DNA of 30,648 nt, taken from assembly GCA_000320545.1 (NCBI GenBank), contig ADNK01002090.1:20001-50648 (forward strand). Direction: 5' to 3'. The stretch's first letter is position 1. Each line of letters begins with the position of its first letter. The position numbers were made by a program, and so were the translations under genes. Under the pieces are notes generated by a model. That model worked only from the letters and a program-made list of their open reading frames with translations. It ran no database searches and was not told where the DNA came from. The stretch is from Bigelowiella natans CCMP2755. Lineage: Eukaryota; Cercozoa; Chlorarachniophyceae. Of the stretch, positions 10,008 to 21,163 are shown one piece after another.

Positions 10008-11850
10008 CTAAACGAAGCTTCCTATGTATCCCCTTGCTATTTGAAAATCAATTTTGAGATAATCTGCCAGCTCTTCATAATCCACCACAGTCTCCACCTC
10101 GTAACAAGAGTTGATTCAAAATTCAAAATAGCTCTCAAATTTTACATTAGCATATTTGACAAAAACTTCTCAACAACCCTTTCGTTACATAGATACCTGT
10201 CTTATTAGCGTCTTCTTTCCATTTACTTCTCTATACATCGCAAATTTGTCCAGCTCTAGAAGCTCGCGAACATTTTCTACAAATAGTATCATGGTATCAT
10301 AGTATCATTAAATGTTTTTTCTTAAAGGTTATTTTTTTAACAATACCAGTTAGTCCCTCAGAAACGAAATACAAACAATCATTAGCAAAAATCATCAAAA
10401 GTATTCTACCGGCAATAAATTGACGACCGTAATCGTCACTATTATTCTTAAAATTAAGAAATATGAAGAAATCGCAATAGCGCAGCTCCGCCACTGCTAA
10501 TAACTGACAATTATGTTTCAAAATAAGATATATTCCGGGATGCTCTTAATTTTTACCTTGTGAATTTCCGTTCGATCCTCAGCGAAGGTGGAATCATAGG
10601 AATGTGAAGAATAACTTATAATGTATTGCATTAGATATTGCTATATCTCATCTCAAAGCAAGTTTTACCTTGACATATCTATGGTGTAGATGACAGTATC
10701 TAAATGACAGGGAGAGATCTTAAAAATATGGTTTTACAACAGTCATTATGGTGAAATGGCATGTTATACCAAACTTCACAGTTCTGTAAACTGCCCTCCA
10801 AGTCTCCTCCCTCTTTTGAGACCAGCATCTTTTGAGGTTTTAGATATTTACTTTACAATGAAGACAAAATTAACCTGGACGAACGAGCCTCCGCAGTCGT
10901 ATAATTCCATGACCTTATTGTGCAAGGAAAAATCGTTTAAATATGAGATTGATTTCCATAGAAATAGGCGTACCTGCCACACGTTGAACGTAATCTGTTC
11001 ATTGTTGATTCCTTTGAAAGAACAAAGTTTATATTCAATGATGAATGGATGGTCTACTGGTCTCTAGAAAAAAATCTGACGATCGGTCGAATTACGTTCT
11101 CAGTTATTGCTCGATGTCATGCCGACATCATACCTTGAGTTCTATTTGTGACAAATAGGTTCGAGATATTCTCAAATCCGTCCTCGCCACCACTATCAAT
11201 AACTTCTCTTGTTTTTTTCCTTGATGCTTGTGGCTAAATTGGATAGTTCTAGTTCAACTTCAATGCTTTATTCCTTAAAATTCGTATAATTAGCGTGAGA
11301 ACCAACCCCAGCATGCGACGAAATGAACATTGTCTTCATCAACGTGGTTTTCCCGCTACCCTAAAAATAATGTAAAAATTTAAAGAGGGCCCTTTCTCTG
11401 CAAAGGGTCAAGGTTTTGGGGTTAAAACCATATTGCTTATTTTTGCAACTGCGTTCTGACTTTGTTTTCCTATTATTTCTTGCTCTACCTCTCTTCCCAC
11501 GAGTAGGATTTGGTGTATAGGCGCCACATAGCAACTAGAGAGTGCAAAGATATAAATTTGTATTATTAATCATAAGATAAAAACTTACCATGGCAGGCAT
11601 CGAAAGCATTTAAAGATATCCGTTCCCTAAATGTTAGATTCTCACATTTCTCCCCCCACATATACGAATAAAATAAAAGGATAAGTTGGTAACCATCCGT
11701 TGTCCCTCACAGCAATATTTGTTTTCGCCTCTGTGATATGAAGGTTAGACGAAAGGAACGTTAGTGTCTGCTACAAATCGGTCGATCGTACAAAAGTAAC
11801 CTGCAGCATGTACTGGAACTTAAGCAACTTTTGCATCCCATTCGACTCAT
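10008..11850 (-). CDS. Divergent P-loop GTPase-like protein with Cys-rich, probably acylated N terminus
   Basis: Thirteen small exons agree in phase (5' to 3', minus): 11850-11801, 11730-11694, 11626-11589, 11534-11489, 11360-11307, 11233-11134, 11056-10974, 10913-10875, 10718-10669, 10614-10557, 10503-10410, 10276-10197 and 10097-10008; about 272 residues. The G1 motif is split between exons 4 and 5: LLVGREGSGKTTLMKTM (GxxxxGKT, about residues 55-62). G3 is in a 39-bp exon: MELYDCGG (DxxG, 142-145). The strands TVIYTIDMSS and FFIFLNFKNN follow in the order expected for Arf/Rag/G-alpha-type G domains. The last should be NKxD (G4) but is not canonical, so nucleotide specificity may be altered. 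From the second Met the protein starts MGCKSC and has about ten Cys in the first 43 residues, like dually acylated G-alpha subunits. Length fits a G domain without the G-alpha helical insert. Individual exons, mainly 1-3, 6 and 13, may need revision. Confidence 0.62.
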
Positions 11851-12147
11851 TTTCTTGTCTTTTAGCGTCCACCTATTTCGTACTCGATCGCGCTATAGAG
11901 AAAGAGGTCTCTTACCATTTGCATACAGCTTTATGTAATAATGTACGTCCTGGTTGAGATATCCAAGCTCTTTATTGAAGAATATTTTGGCCCAGAAACT
12001 TATTGTTATTGCAAACGTAACGATATAGATTCGCAATCAATTACAACGATAAAGGAAGCATTGCTTTCATGATATAAATATATAGAAATCCTGAACGTGC
12101 GTACGTGCATCGTGGTGCGCAACAAATTCCTCTAATTCCCGTCCATT
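11851..12147. other. Upstream region of the GTPase-like gene
   Basis: AT-rich sequence directly 5' of the minus-strand GTPase-like gene; probably contains its promoter. No distinct motif was recognised. Confidence 0.4.
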
Positions 12148-12849
12148 TCACCGAGGTTCCCAAAGGATCCTGCATTGAAGGGGGAGCAGATGCTGTTCAG
12201 GAGTAAATAGAGTATCCTGTGTGATGGAAGTCCTCACAGACTTTGCACCATTAAATCTTTTTGACTCATTCATACCAGCAAGCAAAGATACTGTGACACG
12301 GAGTAGTTTGACCCCATCACAGTTCCATAGCACTTGGAGGCGGTTGGATTTCTGGCATTTCAGCAAATTTGAGTGACCTTTCGGACATCAGTTGTCGCAC
12401 CTAGAAAAAGGAGGTAGTTCTACTTGCAAAAGAAAGTCTTTCCATTCTATGTAAATTGGTCTCTCTAAACTATGTCGCTTTTTCAAATGCAAGGGCACGA
12501 TGACCATATGAGGCGAACCTAGGTTTTGTCACGAGGGTATCCAGACTACCATCATTTTACTTCTAACTTTCACTCACATGCATGTGTCGCGTAGCAAAAC
12601 GAACATCCACTTTTGTACATCGAAGAAGATGAGTGAGCAGCATGGGTCTTAAAACAACAACATCATAGGAAACAATCTGGAGTCCGGACATTGTGGAGAT
12701 GATCTTCTGATTCCCACGCGCTTCGATGGCCAAGAAAGGAAACAAGAAACTAGTCGTAGGCCACAAATCGGAGCCTTTTCTCGCTTTGTGATGCTCTGCA
12801 TCATCAGACCAAATAGCTGCACAGCAGATTCCACACCGATCATTCTCAC
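12148..12849 (-). pseudogene. Possible decayed or intron-split coding sequence, function unknown
   Basis: Three open stretches lie on the minus strand at 12148-12366, 12563-12766 and 12649-12849. The last two overlap in different frames, as if one coding sequence had suffered a frameshift. The segment LFPFLAIEARGNQK has the look of a hydrophobic strand ending in an acidic E-A-R site, as in PD-(D/E)XK nuclease-like domains of repeat gene families, but the match is too short to rely on. No intact gene could be assembled. Confidence 0.25.
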
Positions 12850-12997
12850 GCCCTTCTCACGATTGACGAGCGATTAAGCCATTGATCCAACAAACATCAA
12901 GAAATTCAATAATCATAAATTGGAATCTGTTCCCTCTATTGCATCGTTGACTTGTTCTTTACCCTCATCAAGATTTGCTTCATCTGTCATCCAGCGC

Positions 12998-13423
12998 ATG
13001 CTTTCTTGCCATTTTCGCATTTTGGCTTTGGTCTTGAACTTAGTCTTTACCCATCCCGCACTTGCTATCACTATTTTTGCGCTACTTTTGGGAATTACTT
13101 CAGTCCTTTTGACAGCCAGTGCTCGACAATATACTCACCAGCTGGACGTTATTAGTCTTGAGATCAAATGCATTGGGAAATCAATTGAAGACATCGAAAA
13201 CGCATTCCATTCCTTTTTCAGATTTTTCGTGCACTGTGATCTTTTGCAATTGGAAAAGGGATTTACCTTCACAGGGTGGACACGCATTTCTGATGAAACA
13301 CTCTTAACTGAATTGGTCAAATGCGTGTATCACTCGAGCAATGATTACAAAATCAAGTCGTATTCAATTGAAATATCTGCCGACCGCAACTTGAAATGCA
13401 TCAACCTAAATGGTGGACATTGA
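12998..13423 (+). CDS. Hypothetical protein with N-terminal hydrophobic segment
   Basis: An open frame of 141 codons from the first ATG (the frame is open from before 12920). Residues 7-37 are strongly hydrophobic (RILALVLNLVFTH then ITIFALLLGITSVLL), enough for one or two membrane spans. The rest is a mixed charged/polar domain ending in a stop at 13421-13423. I do not recognise the family. It lies between a decayed minus-strand ORF set and CTAG island 2, so it may be part of a degraded element. Chance occurrence is possible in this AT-rich region. Confidence 0.3.
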   Translation: MLSCHFRILALVLNLVFTHPALAITIFALLLGITSVLLTASARQYTHQLDVISLEIKCIGKSIEDIENAFHSFFRFFVHCDLLQLEKGFTFTGWTRISDETLLTELVKCVYHSSNDYKIKSYSIEISADRNLKCINLNGGH

Positions 13424-14286
13424 AGTAGCAACATGACAACAAAGAACATTTCAACAGATATTTTAGGAGAAACATCATGGACAAAGTGGTGTGCTCCATA
13501 CTCCATTTCACACACACTCACACATACGTGTTTTATGGAATCGAGTGTCTTTTAGTGGCAATCACTGGCTAGCTAGCTGCTAGCTGCTAGTGGGCTGCAA
13601 TAGTCTAGGCGATCGCAGATCGTGAACTGGCTAGCTGGACACTTTGCAAATTTTCGGCATTGTCATTAATTTAATCATCGATGTTCATCTCGGAAGCACA
13701 CCGCTAGACCGCCAGACGGCAGCTGATGAATGGATTTGTTCAACCTGCTACGTGTTGTGTGCATGCCATCTACGTTGTGTCCACAATTGTGAACACCAAG
13801 AACGACCGGCAACACTGGAATGATGCATCAAACTAGCAAAGACATTTGATCTAAGAACATTGACTGCTAGACTGGCTAGCTGCTAATGAATTTTCAGCAC
13901 ATCAAATGGTGTGATTTTTTTGTCGAATGTTTCTTGTTCTAGTTTGGTTAGTTTCAATCTTTCTTCATCTATTTTTATTCTCTCACAATTTTTGAGAGTG
14001 ATTTGGTCAGGAAACATGCTAGCATGGCGCCGATGGTTTGGAAATGAAATGTGGAGTGTGGCCCACAAGCGGCGGCACCGCTCTAGCGCTGCTATCTTCA
14101 ATAATTGCGCATCGACCAGCTAGCCAGCTTCTCTTTGATGTCAATTCAAGTTAGCAAGTCTGTCTGATTCGATCATGCATGGCTAGATGGTGATGTTCAC
14201 AACAGCGCATCATTGCTAGATTGTTCCTCGCAACGTTTGCAAAAAAATGGAAAATCTGAATTTTCACAAGATGACATGTCAACACG
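13424..14286. other. Non-coding region, CTAG-rich island 2
   Basis: This stretch has a high density of CTAG and GCTAGC words, for example 13567-13591, 13630-13637 and 13866-13883. No gene is supported. It ends at the stop codon of the bestrophin gene. The same style of sequence occurs at 5.7-6.6 kb and 20.9-22.1 kb. Confidence 0.6.
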
Positions 14287-15236
14287 CTAGTACGGAGGAG
14301 GTGGCGCATTGGGGTCAGGATTACGTCTTGTTGCGATGCTAGAATCCTGGGCCTCACCAATGCTACTGTCATGAGCTATTGCACTGCTGCCTTCATCAAC
14401 AACTTTAGATGATCCCAAATTATCGCTTGCTTGGCTGCCACTAGTGCCTCCACTGGTTTCTACTTTAGACTGCGAAGAAGACATAGGAGTAGAGGAACCA
14501 GTCGACGCGACAGATAATCCACTACCAACTGCAGTGGTACCAGGTGTCATAGTAGAGCTTGCAATGCTACGCTCGCTAATTACCATTATCACAGATAGTA
14601 TTTCTGTCAGCTGATACACCACTTGCGCTATATGTGAGTGTTTCTTAACAAACGAGATCAAGTAACTACAGCCGTGTACATCCTTCAATTATGTGATCTT
14701 GATTCTCCAACCCGCCTCCCCCCCCCCCCCCTCTCCCATCTTCTTTCTGTTATTTACACTCGAGATGACACGTACCTGGATGTCCATTCAGCCTTTCGTC
14801 GCTGCTCCTCCAGCAAAGCTCTCCGTTCTCTCTTTCCCGCGTCAATACCAATCTCAGCAGCCTAATTTGCGCAAAAACCATACATCAGATGAAAAATGTG
14901 TAGGAGACACGAATATTGGGCTTTATTTATGGAAAGGTACCTCGTCAATATCCTCTGCATATTTCCATAGAGGGAGGATATCAAATGGCTCTTCGATCAT
15001 CACGCCTTTGATTACCAGCAATCAACGCAAACAACACCTTAACTCGCTAGTGATTCTTATTACATGACAACGTTTGTAGTAGTAAAGATCCTTTCGAAAA
15101 TTACATTATTCAGGCGCTCTGTGATTTGTCTTAATGGTGTAATCATCAGGAGAGGCCGCAAAGGCTGCTTCTACCGGGCATTGCATTTGCCACTATCATC
15201 ATATTTGTTGTGGAACACAACTTACATACATTCCTC

Positions 15237-15288
<52 letters not shown>

Positions 15289-15944
15289 CCAATGTCCTCA
15301 ATCGCGAGCATCGAGTATGAGATCACAAGAGTCGCCGGTAGTGTCGCTGGACCTTTTATCATTGTCAAACAAAAGAAGGCTAATCAAGAAAAATCTTTCT
15401 CGTGCAAATCAGGCGACTAGGTGCTAAAATAATCGTAGGCTAAGTAATCGTTAAAGTGACCCGAAATTGTACCATGGCTACTATCATAATCATAAGCTAC
15501 TACTACCGAGCATAGGCCATAAAGCAAGAGGAAGAGTTATTGTCCATATCGACACCTGTTAAAGTGAAGAGTGATACGAGAAACGTGAGGTTACCTATGG
15601 CAATGCTATCCGACAGTAACTGATGTCTTTGATGAGGGCGGTGTCACACACAAACTATCATGCGATTCCATTCAGTGGATGACCCAAAAACAACAATCAA
15701 ATCATACGAAGAGATATGCCGATGTGCGGCTTTTGTTTCGGACTCCTAAATTGAATGGGGGAGTCTAGCACGGTAGCAGCAGCACACACCAATCTGCTTG
15801 TATGACGGGTGTACGATGTCGGAATAGGATGCCTGTGATGATGATGATGATGATGATGATGATCATAACAATGATAAAAGTATAGATGATGATCCTACGA
15901 TATTATGCATGTCACTCCCCCCCCCTCCCTCTCATCTCTCTCTT

Positions 15945-16010
<66 letters not shown>

Positions 16011-16198
16011 TAAATGTGTGGGTGAATGTTCATTCCTCCAGCAAGCGAAAAGTAAAAAGCTCACACCTCAGAATTCGCTCGCACTGCTCTAAATTTATTC
16101 CAAGCTCGCGTATCTTTGAAGGGATGGGCGAGGAAGAGGGAGAGGAGGAAGATATAAGAACATGTATATTTCGTCCGATTTGTATGCGCGCGCGTGTA

Positions 16199-16241
<43 letters not shown>

Positions 16242-16948
16242 GTGCGTTCTTATGTTGTTTATCAATAGGTATTTCTTGAAGTGAGGAAGAGCATTCACCT
16301 CCATATCTAGCCGTGACTCGACAGAGCTCTCCATCTCGGCCTGCATCAGATACATACATACATCAGCAATGAGTACGATCGATGCCGTGAGATAATGACT
16401 TTGGTGTTACTGCTGATGATGATCCTGATGCGGATGGTGTGCGAGCGATGGTAGAAACATGGACAACACACACAATGTGCAAGCAGAATGTAAGCAGAGG
16501 AAATCCTAACCAATGAGGCTGTTTTGGTTATGAGCTGAAGTACGCAGAGAGGCCGATTTGATGTATCAAGAATCTACCGATAAATTGCTATATCAATCCA
16601 CGCTTATTGTGTCGTTATAATGTGATGCGAAAGTGGATCTGCTTGAGCTTCTTCTTCTATGCACCCAACTCTACTACCTTTTTAGCTTCAGCTGCACCAA
16701 GCAACTCTCTCAATTGACGTGCAAGGGCCTCCTCTATCTCGTCCTTTGTGAGCTCCTGACGGGGTAGTAGCATATTGCGGGGACAATGACGATGACGATG
16801 AGAGGGTGATAATGATGATGATGAGGACCTTCTTTATGGTCCAGTGTCAACGCGACAATATCGGTAGGTGGAGGGGAGGGGGGGGGGGGGGGGGAGATGA
16901 CTAAAGCTCTCAACATAGCACCCAGTTTTATGTGCATTTTCTCCTCAA

Positions 16949-17004
<56 letters not shown>

Positions 17005-19029
17005 CTTGTGTGCTTGTGTTGATGTTTTTAATGGCTAGAAAAGCCCCCCCCCTCTGCTGCTCACCATCTTTGATTCGGGCAAAGAGCTAGCCTGTGGTGG
17101 AGAACGACAAATGAGTAAAACAATGCATCGATTAGCTCATCACAGTGAATAATAATAACAATAGATATCCACCTGGTCGCCGTCGGGGGTGAGATGAAAG
17201 ATCAGTGCTCGAGGAAAGGCGCGAACTAGCCGCACCTGATGTGTGATGGCGACGTAGGATTAGTACACAAGTATTGGTATTATCTACACCCTTCAAAATC
17301 AAATGGGGTTGTAGCACCCATTACAGCAAATGAATCAAAGAAATAAAGGATCACCTTTTAGCCCTCCCCCTCCTCCTCCTCATCATCATATTATCATCCT
17401 CATCATCCTCATGTTGTCATCACCATCATCATCTTGGTAATATGTTGGTGTATGCTTTTCAAAACGATGATTTCATGATGCATATCATCATCGTCGATTA
17501 CAAAGGAGCGGCACAGTCTTGGCTGCAGGGGGAAGATCGAAGTTACTGCCGTCCTTATCTGAGAGATTATGGGTATCTTGAGAAGGACGAGTAACGATAA
17601 TTACGATAGTATGCAAGGGGAAAAATGCTGTATAGTGGTGTTTGCAACGGCATTCCTTCATTGGGAAAGGCGTGTAATGCTGTCTCTTGTTTATATTGTT
17701 TTAACCAGCGCACGCGAAGATGATACGATTGCTCCGAAAGCTGCTCGGCCCTGTTGATGAGGAAGTCGCGTCGTATAATTGGCATAACAAATGATGACAG
17801 TGCTACGTGATGATGGACAGCAATATAGCTACTGTTTGCTGCTGTAACAAACACAGAAGAAGCTACTTGCCACCATCAAGGCCCTTAAGTTACGCCTACT
17901 ACAGCTTCTTGCGCGACCACAGAAGAGAAGCGAAAGCACCTGGTCAAATCGTTGATATGATGCAGAAGTCCGGAATACCAGCAGAAGTCCTGTGTAGTTG
18001 TTGTTGTTGTTGTAGTTGTTGTAGTAGTAGTAGTAGCAGTAGTAGCAGTAAGTAGTAGTAACTAGTTGTAATCGTAGTAGCTATCAGACGTGCAAGTATT
18101 CGAAAGCTGGAAGAATAAGAATAAGAAAGAGCATAGTTGAGTTTCTCTACCATCACCACCGCCGCCACCACCATTTTCATCGTCATCATGATCACCACCA
18201 TCATCATCAAGAACAAGTACCGAGCGAGGTAGAGGTGAGCATAAAAGGGATATAGTGGGCTTGAAGAGGTGTATCCGGCGAAATGGCGGTGTTGTAGTAC
18301 GTCAGTAGCGCTGCCCCAGTTGCGATCACAGTCTTGATAGCAGTTGTAGCATTAGTAGTAGTAGTAATAGTAGTTGTAGTAGTGGTAGTAGTGGTAGTAG
18401 TATTGTGCTTAAAACTTCTCTTCGTCATTCTCCTCTTTCTCTTTATCCTCCATCTCATCCTCCCCCCCCTTGCTCAATTTTTACTTGGTATGGTACTGCC
18501 ACTATAGGCTACCACCACAGCTACTAACAGCTACTACTTAGCAGCTACACCCAACATTACTACCAAATCTGGCCAGAATAGCCTCTGAACAGTCGTGGAG
18601 ATAGGTAATAGCAACAAATGCTTCACATGCCTCCAAGGACCTGCAGGATTACAAGCAGCCGCCAACACACAACAACGCACAGCACACATCACACAACAAC
18701 AACAACAACAACAACAACTACAACAACTACAACAACAACAAACACGCCACCAAGATCGTTTTATTGTCGTTGCATTCTACGTCCTAGTGTGTGCGTGTGA
18801 GATTGAGGAATAGAAGAAAGGATTAAAATTGTCTTATAAATGGTCTTCTCGCCAGCAAAGTGCTGCAGGGATCTTCTCCTTCATTCCTCATTTGATTTTA
18901 TACGATTTAGTCTTAATATTTCAATTTCTCACTTCTGTGAAGCGTCCACTGCGTGTAGGTGTAGGCATTGTCTCTCGAGGGTTCACCCTAGTAATGGCAA
19001 CGACGAAGATGACGACGACGAGGACGATA

Positions 19030-19060
<31 letters not shown>

Positions 19061-19228
19061 GAATATATCATAGAAGAAGGATTAGCAGTTTGCAGGATGT
19101 ATGTGAAGGAAGCTTCACTGATGCAAATAAATTGTTTTTCCTTAAAGAGTACCTACTATGACTGTTTGCTTGGCAACTACACTAATCACCCTGGCCCCTT
19201 TTCTCCCCAACCCTCTTTCGCTCTTTCG

Positions 19229-19304
<76 letters not shown>

Positions 19305-19890
19305 TTTTTTTGATATATTCAAATATTTATATATTATATATGTGTGTGTGAGTGTGTGTTCGTCTTTGGATGCATGTTTTATCTGTCTAACACCCATTTT
19401 TTCCGTCCAATCTGTCCTTCTAGGTAAGTATAAGGCCTCCAAAGATCCATGATCTTCTCCTCCTCTTCCTCGGGATCGTCGTTGGAATTGCTAGTGCTGC
19501 TAGTGCTGCTATCATTATTATATGGATTAACCGTAGCAGATTTATCAGCGGGACCGCTCATGCTATTCGCATAATTTACGTCTACATCGCTGGAAGAGGA
19601 AGTAAGAGTAGGATTGCCTCTATGATCGCTATCGATTGTGGTGCTACTGATGCTGGAGTATCTACTGCTGCCTCCCATATCCATTGCCTCTCGAAACAAC
19701 TGTATTTGAAGAACATTAGGCCGTGAAGTTAGAGATGCAAAACATGTTGAAATCGAGAATGATGAAGAGGGAAAATGAATAAAGATGAGAATCAAAGTGT
19801 GTGAGCACAGCGAATGAGTACTCGGACTTTAAATTCTACATCATTTAGTGCATATCAGCACCCCCCCCCCCCCCCCCCCCAAATACAGAC

Positions 19891-19941
<51 letters not shown>

Positions 19942-20688
19942 TATATATGATGTACTGTGTCGAGATGTACGCGTCTGAGGAAACGTTAATTTACTCTGCA
20001 GCGTGTCATTTTCTTTTCTTCTTCTCCCCTTTTTTAAAGTCCTGCATGTAGCACTGCAACCTCCACCCCCCTACCCCACATAACATGTAGCAAGCGCCAA
20101 CCTGCTGCTGCTGCTGTTGTTGCTCTCGTTGCTTCTCCTCGCGCATGGTAGCGACAGTGTCCACACCTGTTGGCCTCCGTTCTACCGTTGGCTGCTTGCG
20201 TAAAGGAGGAGACGATGATACATGTGAGGATGAGGAGTCACTGCTGCTGTTGACTCCTTCAGCAGATACATCCGCTACAGTCCCTGATTCAGTCGGGGTG
20301 CGAGCGTCGCTTCGCCTGGTTGTAGGGAGGTGGGGGTCGGTTATCGAGCCAGGGGTGCGACCGTCGTCAAGAGGCTCGGGCTTTGAGGAGAGCACCCTGT
20401 GCAACGAAGAACGTGAGAAAAGAAATAATGGGGTGTTTGAGGACCACGATACCTTATAGGGGTCTGGTACTTGAGGCCATACACGCGTGCACGCACTGTC
20501 ACTTGCCTGCAGGACTCTGAAGCACAGACACATTACTCAGCTTTGATTGTTCGGGCCAACTTCCATTAACGGTCCTCGCTCCTCCTCACCCGCTTACCTG
20601 TAAAAATCCTCATGCGACAGAGCCCGTAGCCATTCCGCTGCTGGACGTTCCGGCTGAAGCTACCACCGCCCGTCACAAGCCTCTTCAT
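14287..20688 (-). CDS. Bestrophin-family anion channel (algal/plant type), 20 exons
   Basis: Exons (5' to 3', minus): 20688-20598, 20516-20453, 20396-20102, 19699-19394, 18987-18933, 18640-18564, 18332-18221, 17989-17867, 17841-17714, 17235-17173, 17091-17065, 16755-16678, 16340-16299, 16113-16067, 15832-15790, 15555-15507, 15352-15290, 15005-14941, 14861-14776 and 14665-14287; about 730 residues, all junctions in phase. Family signatures in order: WTLHRSPWRHVKHLLLLP, PFMLTSTSLGLLLVFRTSA, LVRAFPRALIFHL, HPIPTSYTRHTSR, LPLALWPML, then IEDIGVMIEEPFDILPL, the conserved bestrophin pore-end block. The first 250 residues are Ser/Pro-rich with a polyGln run coded by exon 3. A charged, probably coiled-coil insert (exons 12-13) and a Ser/Thr-rich tail ending PPPPY (a PPxY WW-binding motif) are extra. 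Exon 11 is only 27 bp. Family members conduct chloride; plastid members work in thylakoids, but no transit peptide was recognised here. The exon 4 donor (GTGTTA) and the exon 8 reading are least certain. Confidence 0.88.
15241..15283. repeat. (CT)n microsatellite next to bestrophin exon 17
   Basis: Lies a few bases from the exon 17 donor (exon ends at 15290). On the coding strand the intron begins GTGGGAAA followed by (GA)n. Confidence 0.95.
15836..15863. repeat. (GAT)n microsatellite at the bestrophin exon 15 acceptor
   Basis: On the coding strand this is a (CAT)n run that leads directly into the acceptor CATCACAG before exon 15. Confidence 0.9.
15933..16011. repeat. Compound (CT)n(GT)n microsatellite in bestrophin intron 14
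   Basis: About 60 bp of CT followed by about 19 bp of GT, inside the intron between exons 14 and 15. Confidence 0.95.
16204..16246. repeat. (TG)n microsatellite in bestrophin intron 13
   Basis: Alternating purine-pyrimidine tract in the intron between exons 13 and 14, flanked by GCGCGCG on the left. Confidence 0.95.
16878..16894. repeat. G17 homopolymer in bestrophin intron 11
   Basis: A run of 17 G. On the coding strand it is a C-run upstream of the exon 12 acceptor. Run length in raw sequence may be inexact. Confidence 0.85.
16949..17001. repeat. Compound (CT)n(GT)n microsatellite in bestrophin intron 11
   Basis: CT then GT tract about 65 bp downstream, on the coding strand, of the 27-bp exon 11. 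Confidence 0.95.
17996..18060. repeat. (TTG/TAG)n trinucleotide repeat at the exon 8 acceptor
   Basis: Reads (CAA/CTA)n on the coding strand and runs directly up to the CTACACAG acceptor of bestrophin exon 8. Confidence 0.9.
18349..18401. repeat. (AGT)n trinucleotide repeat in bestrophin intron 6
   Basis: Reads (ACT)n on the coding strand, just upstream of exon 7 (18332-18221). Confidence 0.9.
18691..18743. repeat. (CAA)n trinucleotide repeat in bestrophin intron 5
   Basis: Reads (TTG)n on the coding strand, in the intron between exons 5 and 6. Confidence 0.9.
19029..19060. repeat. (ATG)n trinucleotide repeat in bestrophin intron 4
   Basis: On the coding strand it is (CAT)n, part of the pyrimidine-rich stretch ahead of the exon 5 acceptor (exon begins 18987). 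Confidence 0.9.
19230..19299. repeat. Compound (AC)n(AT)n microsatellite in bestrophin intron 4
   Basis: About 36 bp of AC followed by about 33 bp of AT. Confidence 0.95.
19861..19938. repeat. C20 homopolymer and (TA)n microsatellite in bestrophin intron 3
   Basis: C-run at 19861-19880 and TA tract at 19893-19938, in the intron between exons 3 and 4. Confidence 0.9.
20102..20131 (-). repeat. Coding polyglutamine tract in bestrophin exon 3
   Basis: CAG/CAA codons at the very end of exon 3 give a run of seven Gln. The last CAG codon also forms the exon side of the splice donor, so repeat length and splicing are physically linked. Confidence 0.75.
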
Positions 20689-21059
20689 GAAGAGACGCAA
20701 ATGGTAGCGAAGACGACGTTCTGGAACAAGCAAATCCTAGTGCTTTTTTTGACCCGAATGGAATCTAGGGAATCTATGGCCAACATTCTTTGTCGTCCAC
20801 ATGAAATGGCTTCTAATCAATGCTCAATGTTTCATGTTCGAGCATTGCCCGACGATCTGGCAGTTCATCGTGCCAGCATGTGGGCACGCGCCTGCGTTTC
20901 TCATCCTTAGCTTCCTTAGATGTAGGATGTTAGCTAGTTGTGTTGCTCACCACCAACAGGGTGCTGACAAGTCCTTGCAATGATCATTGTTGAGGCTCTG
21001 CTACATGCACATGCCTGTCTCCCATGTGGTTCTGGCGCATGTGGATTTGATCAATGCTT

Positions 21060-21163
21060 CATTCATTGTTCATTGTTCATTGTTCTTGTTCTCACATTCT
21101 AGCATTGCAAGTGTCTTGCAACACTTTGGAAGTGTGGTTCATCATCATTGTTCATTGTTCATT
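21060..21163 (+). repeat. TTCATTGTT-type minisatellite, two clusters
   Basis: Tandem copies of a 7-bp unit (TTCATTG) at 21060-21085 and again at 21140-21163, about 70 bp apart. Confidence 0.8.

Noticed and set aside
10756-11067. 103-codon plus-strand ORF
   Set aside because: It overlaps antisense the phase-consistent GTPase-like exons that carry the DCGG motif.
15541-15670. A 25-bp micro-exon ending in a GTAACC donor in the bestrophin gene
   Set aside because: Direct joining of the SYTRHTSR exon to the IWTITLPLALW exon restores the conserved bestrophin order without it.
18207-18458. Threonine-rich minus-strand ORF
   Set aside because: Its first part is translated microsatellite; only the end (18332-18221) is a real bestrophin exon.
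17944-18564. Possible Na+/Ca2+ exchanger from a TSAGIPD reading and a WPDL segment
   Set aside because: The same exons in the phase-consistent frames read LLLVFRTSA and PWRHVKHLLLLP, which are bestrophin signatures, and later exons confirm bestrophin.
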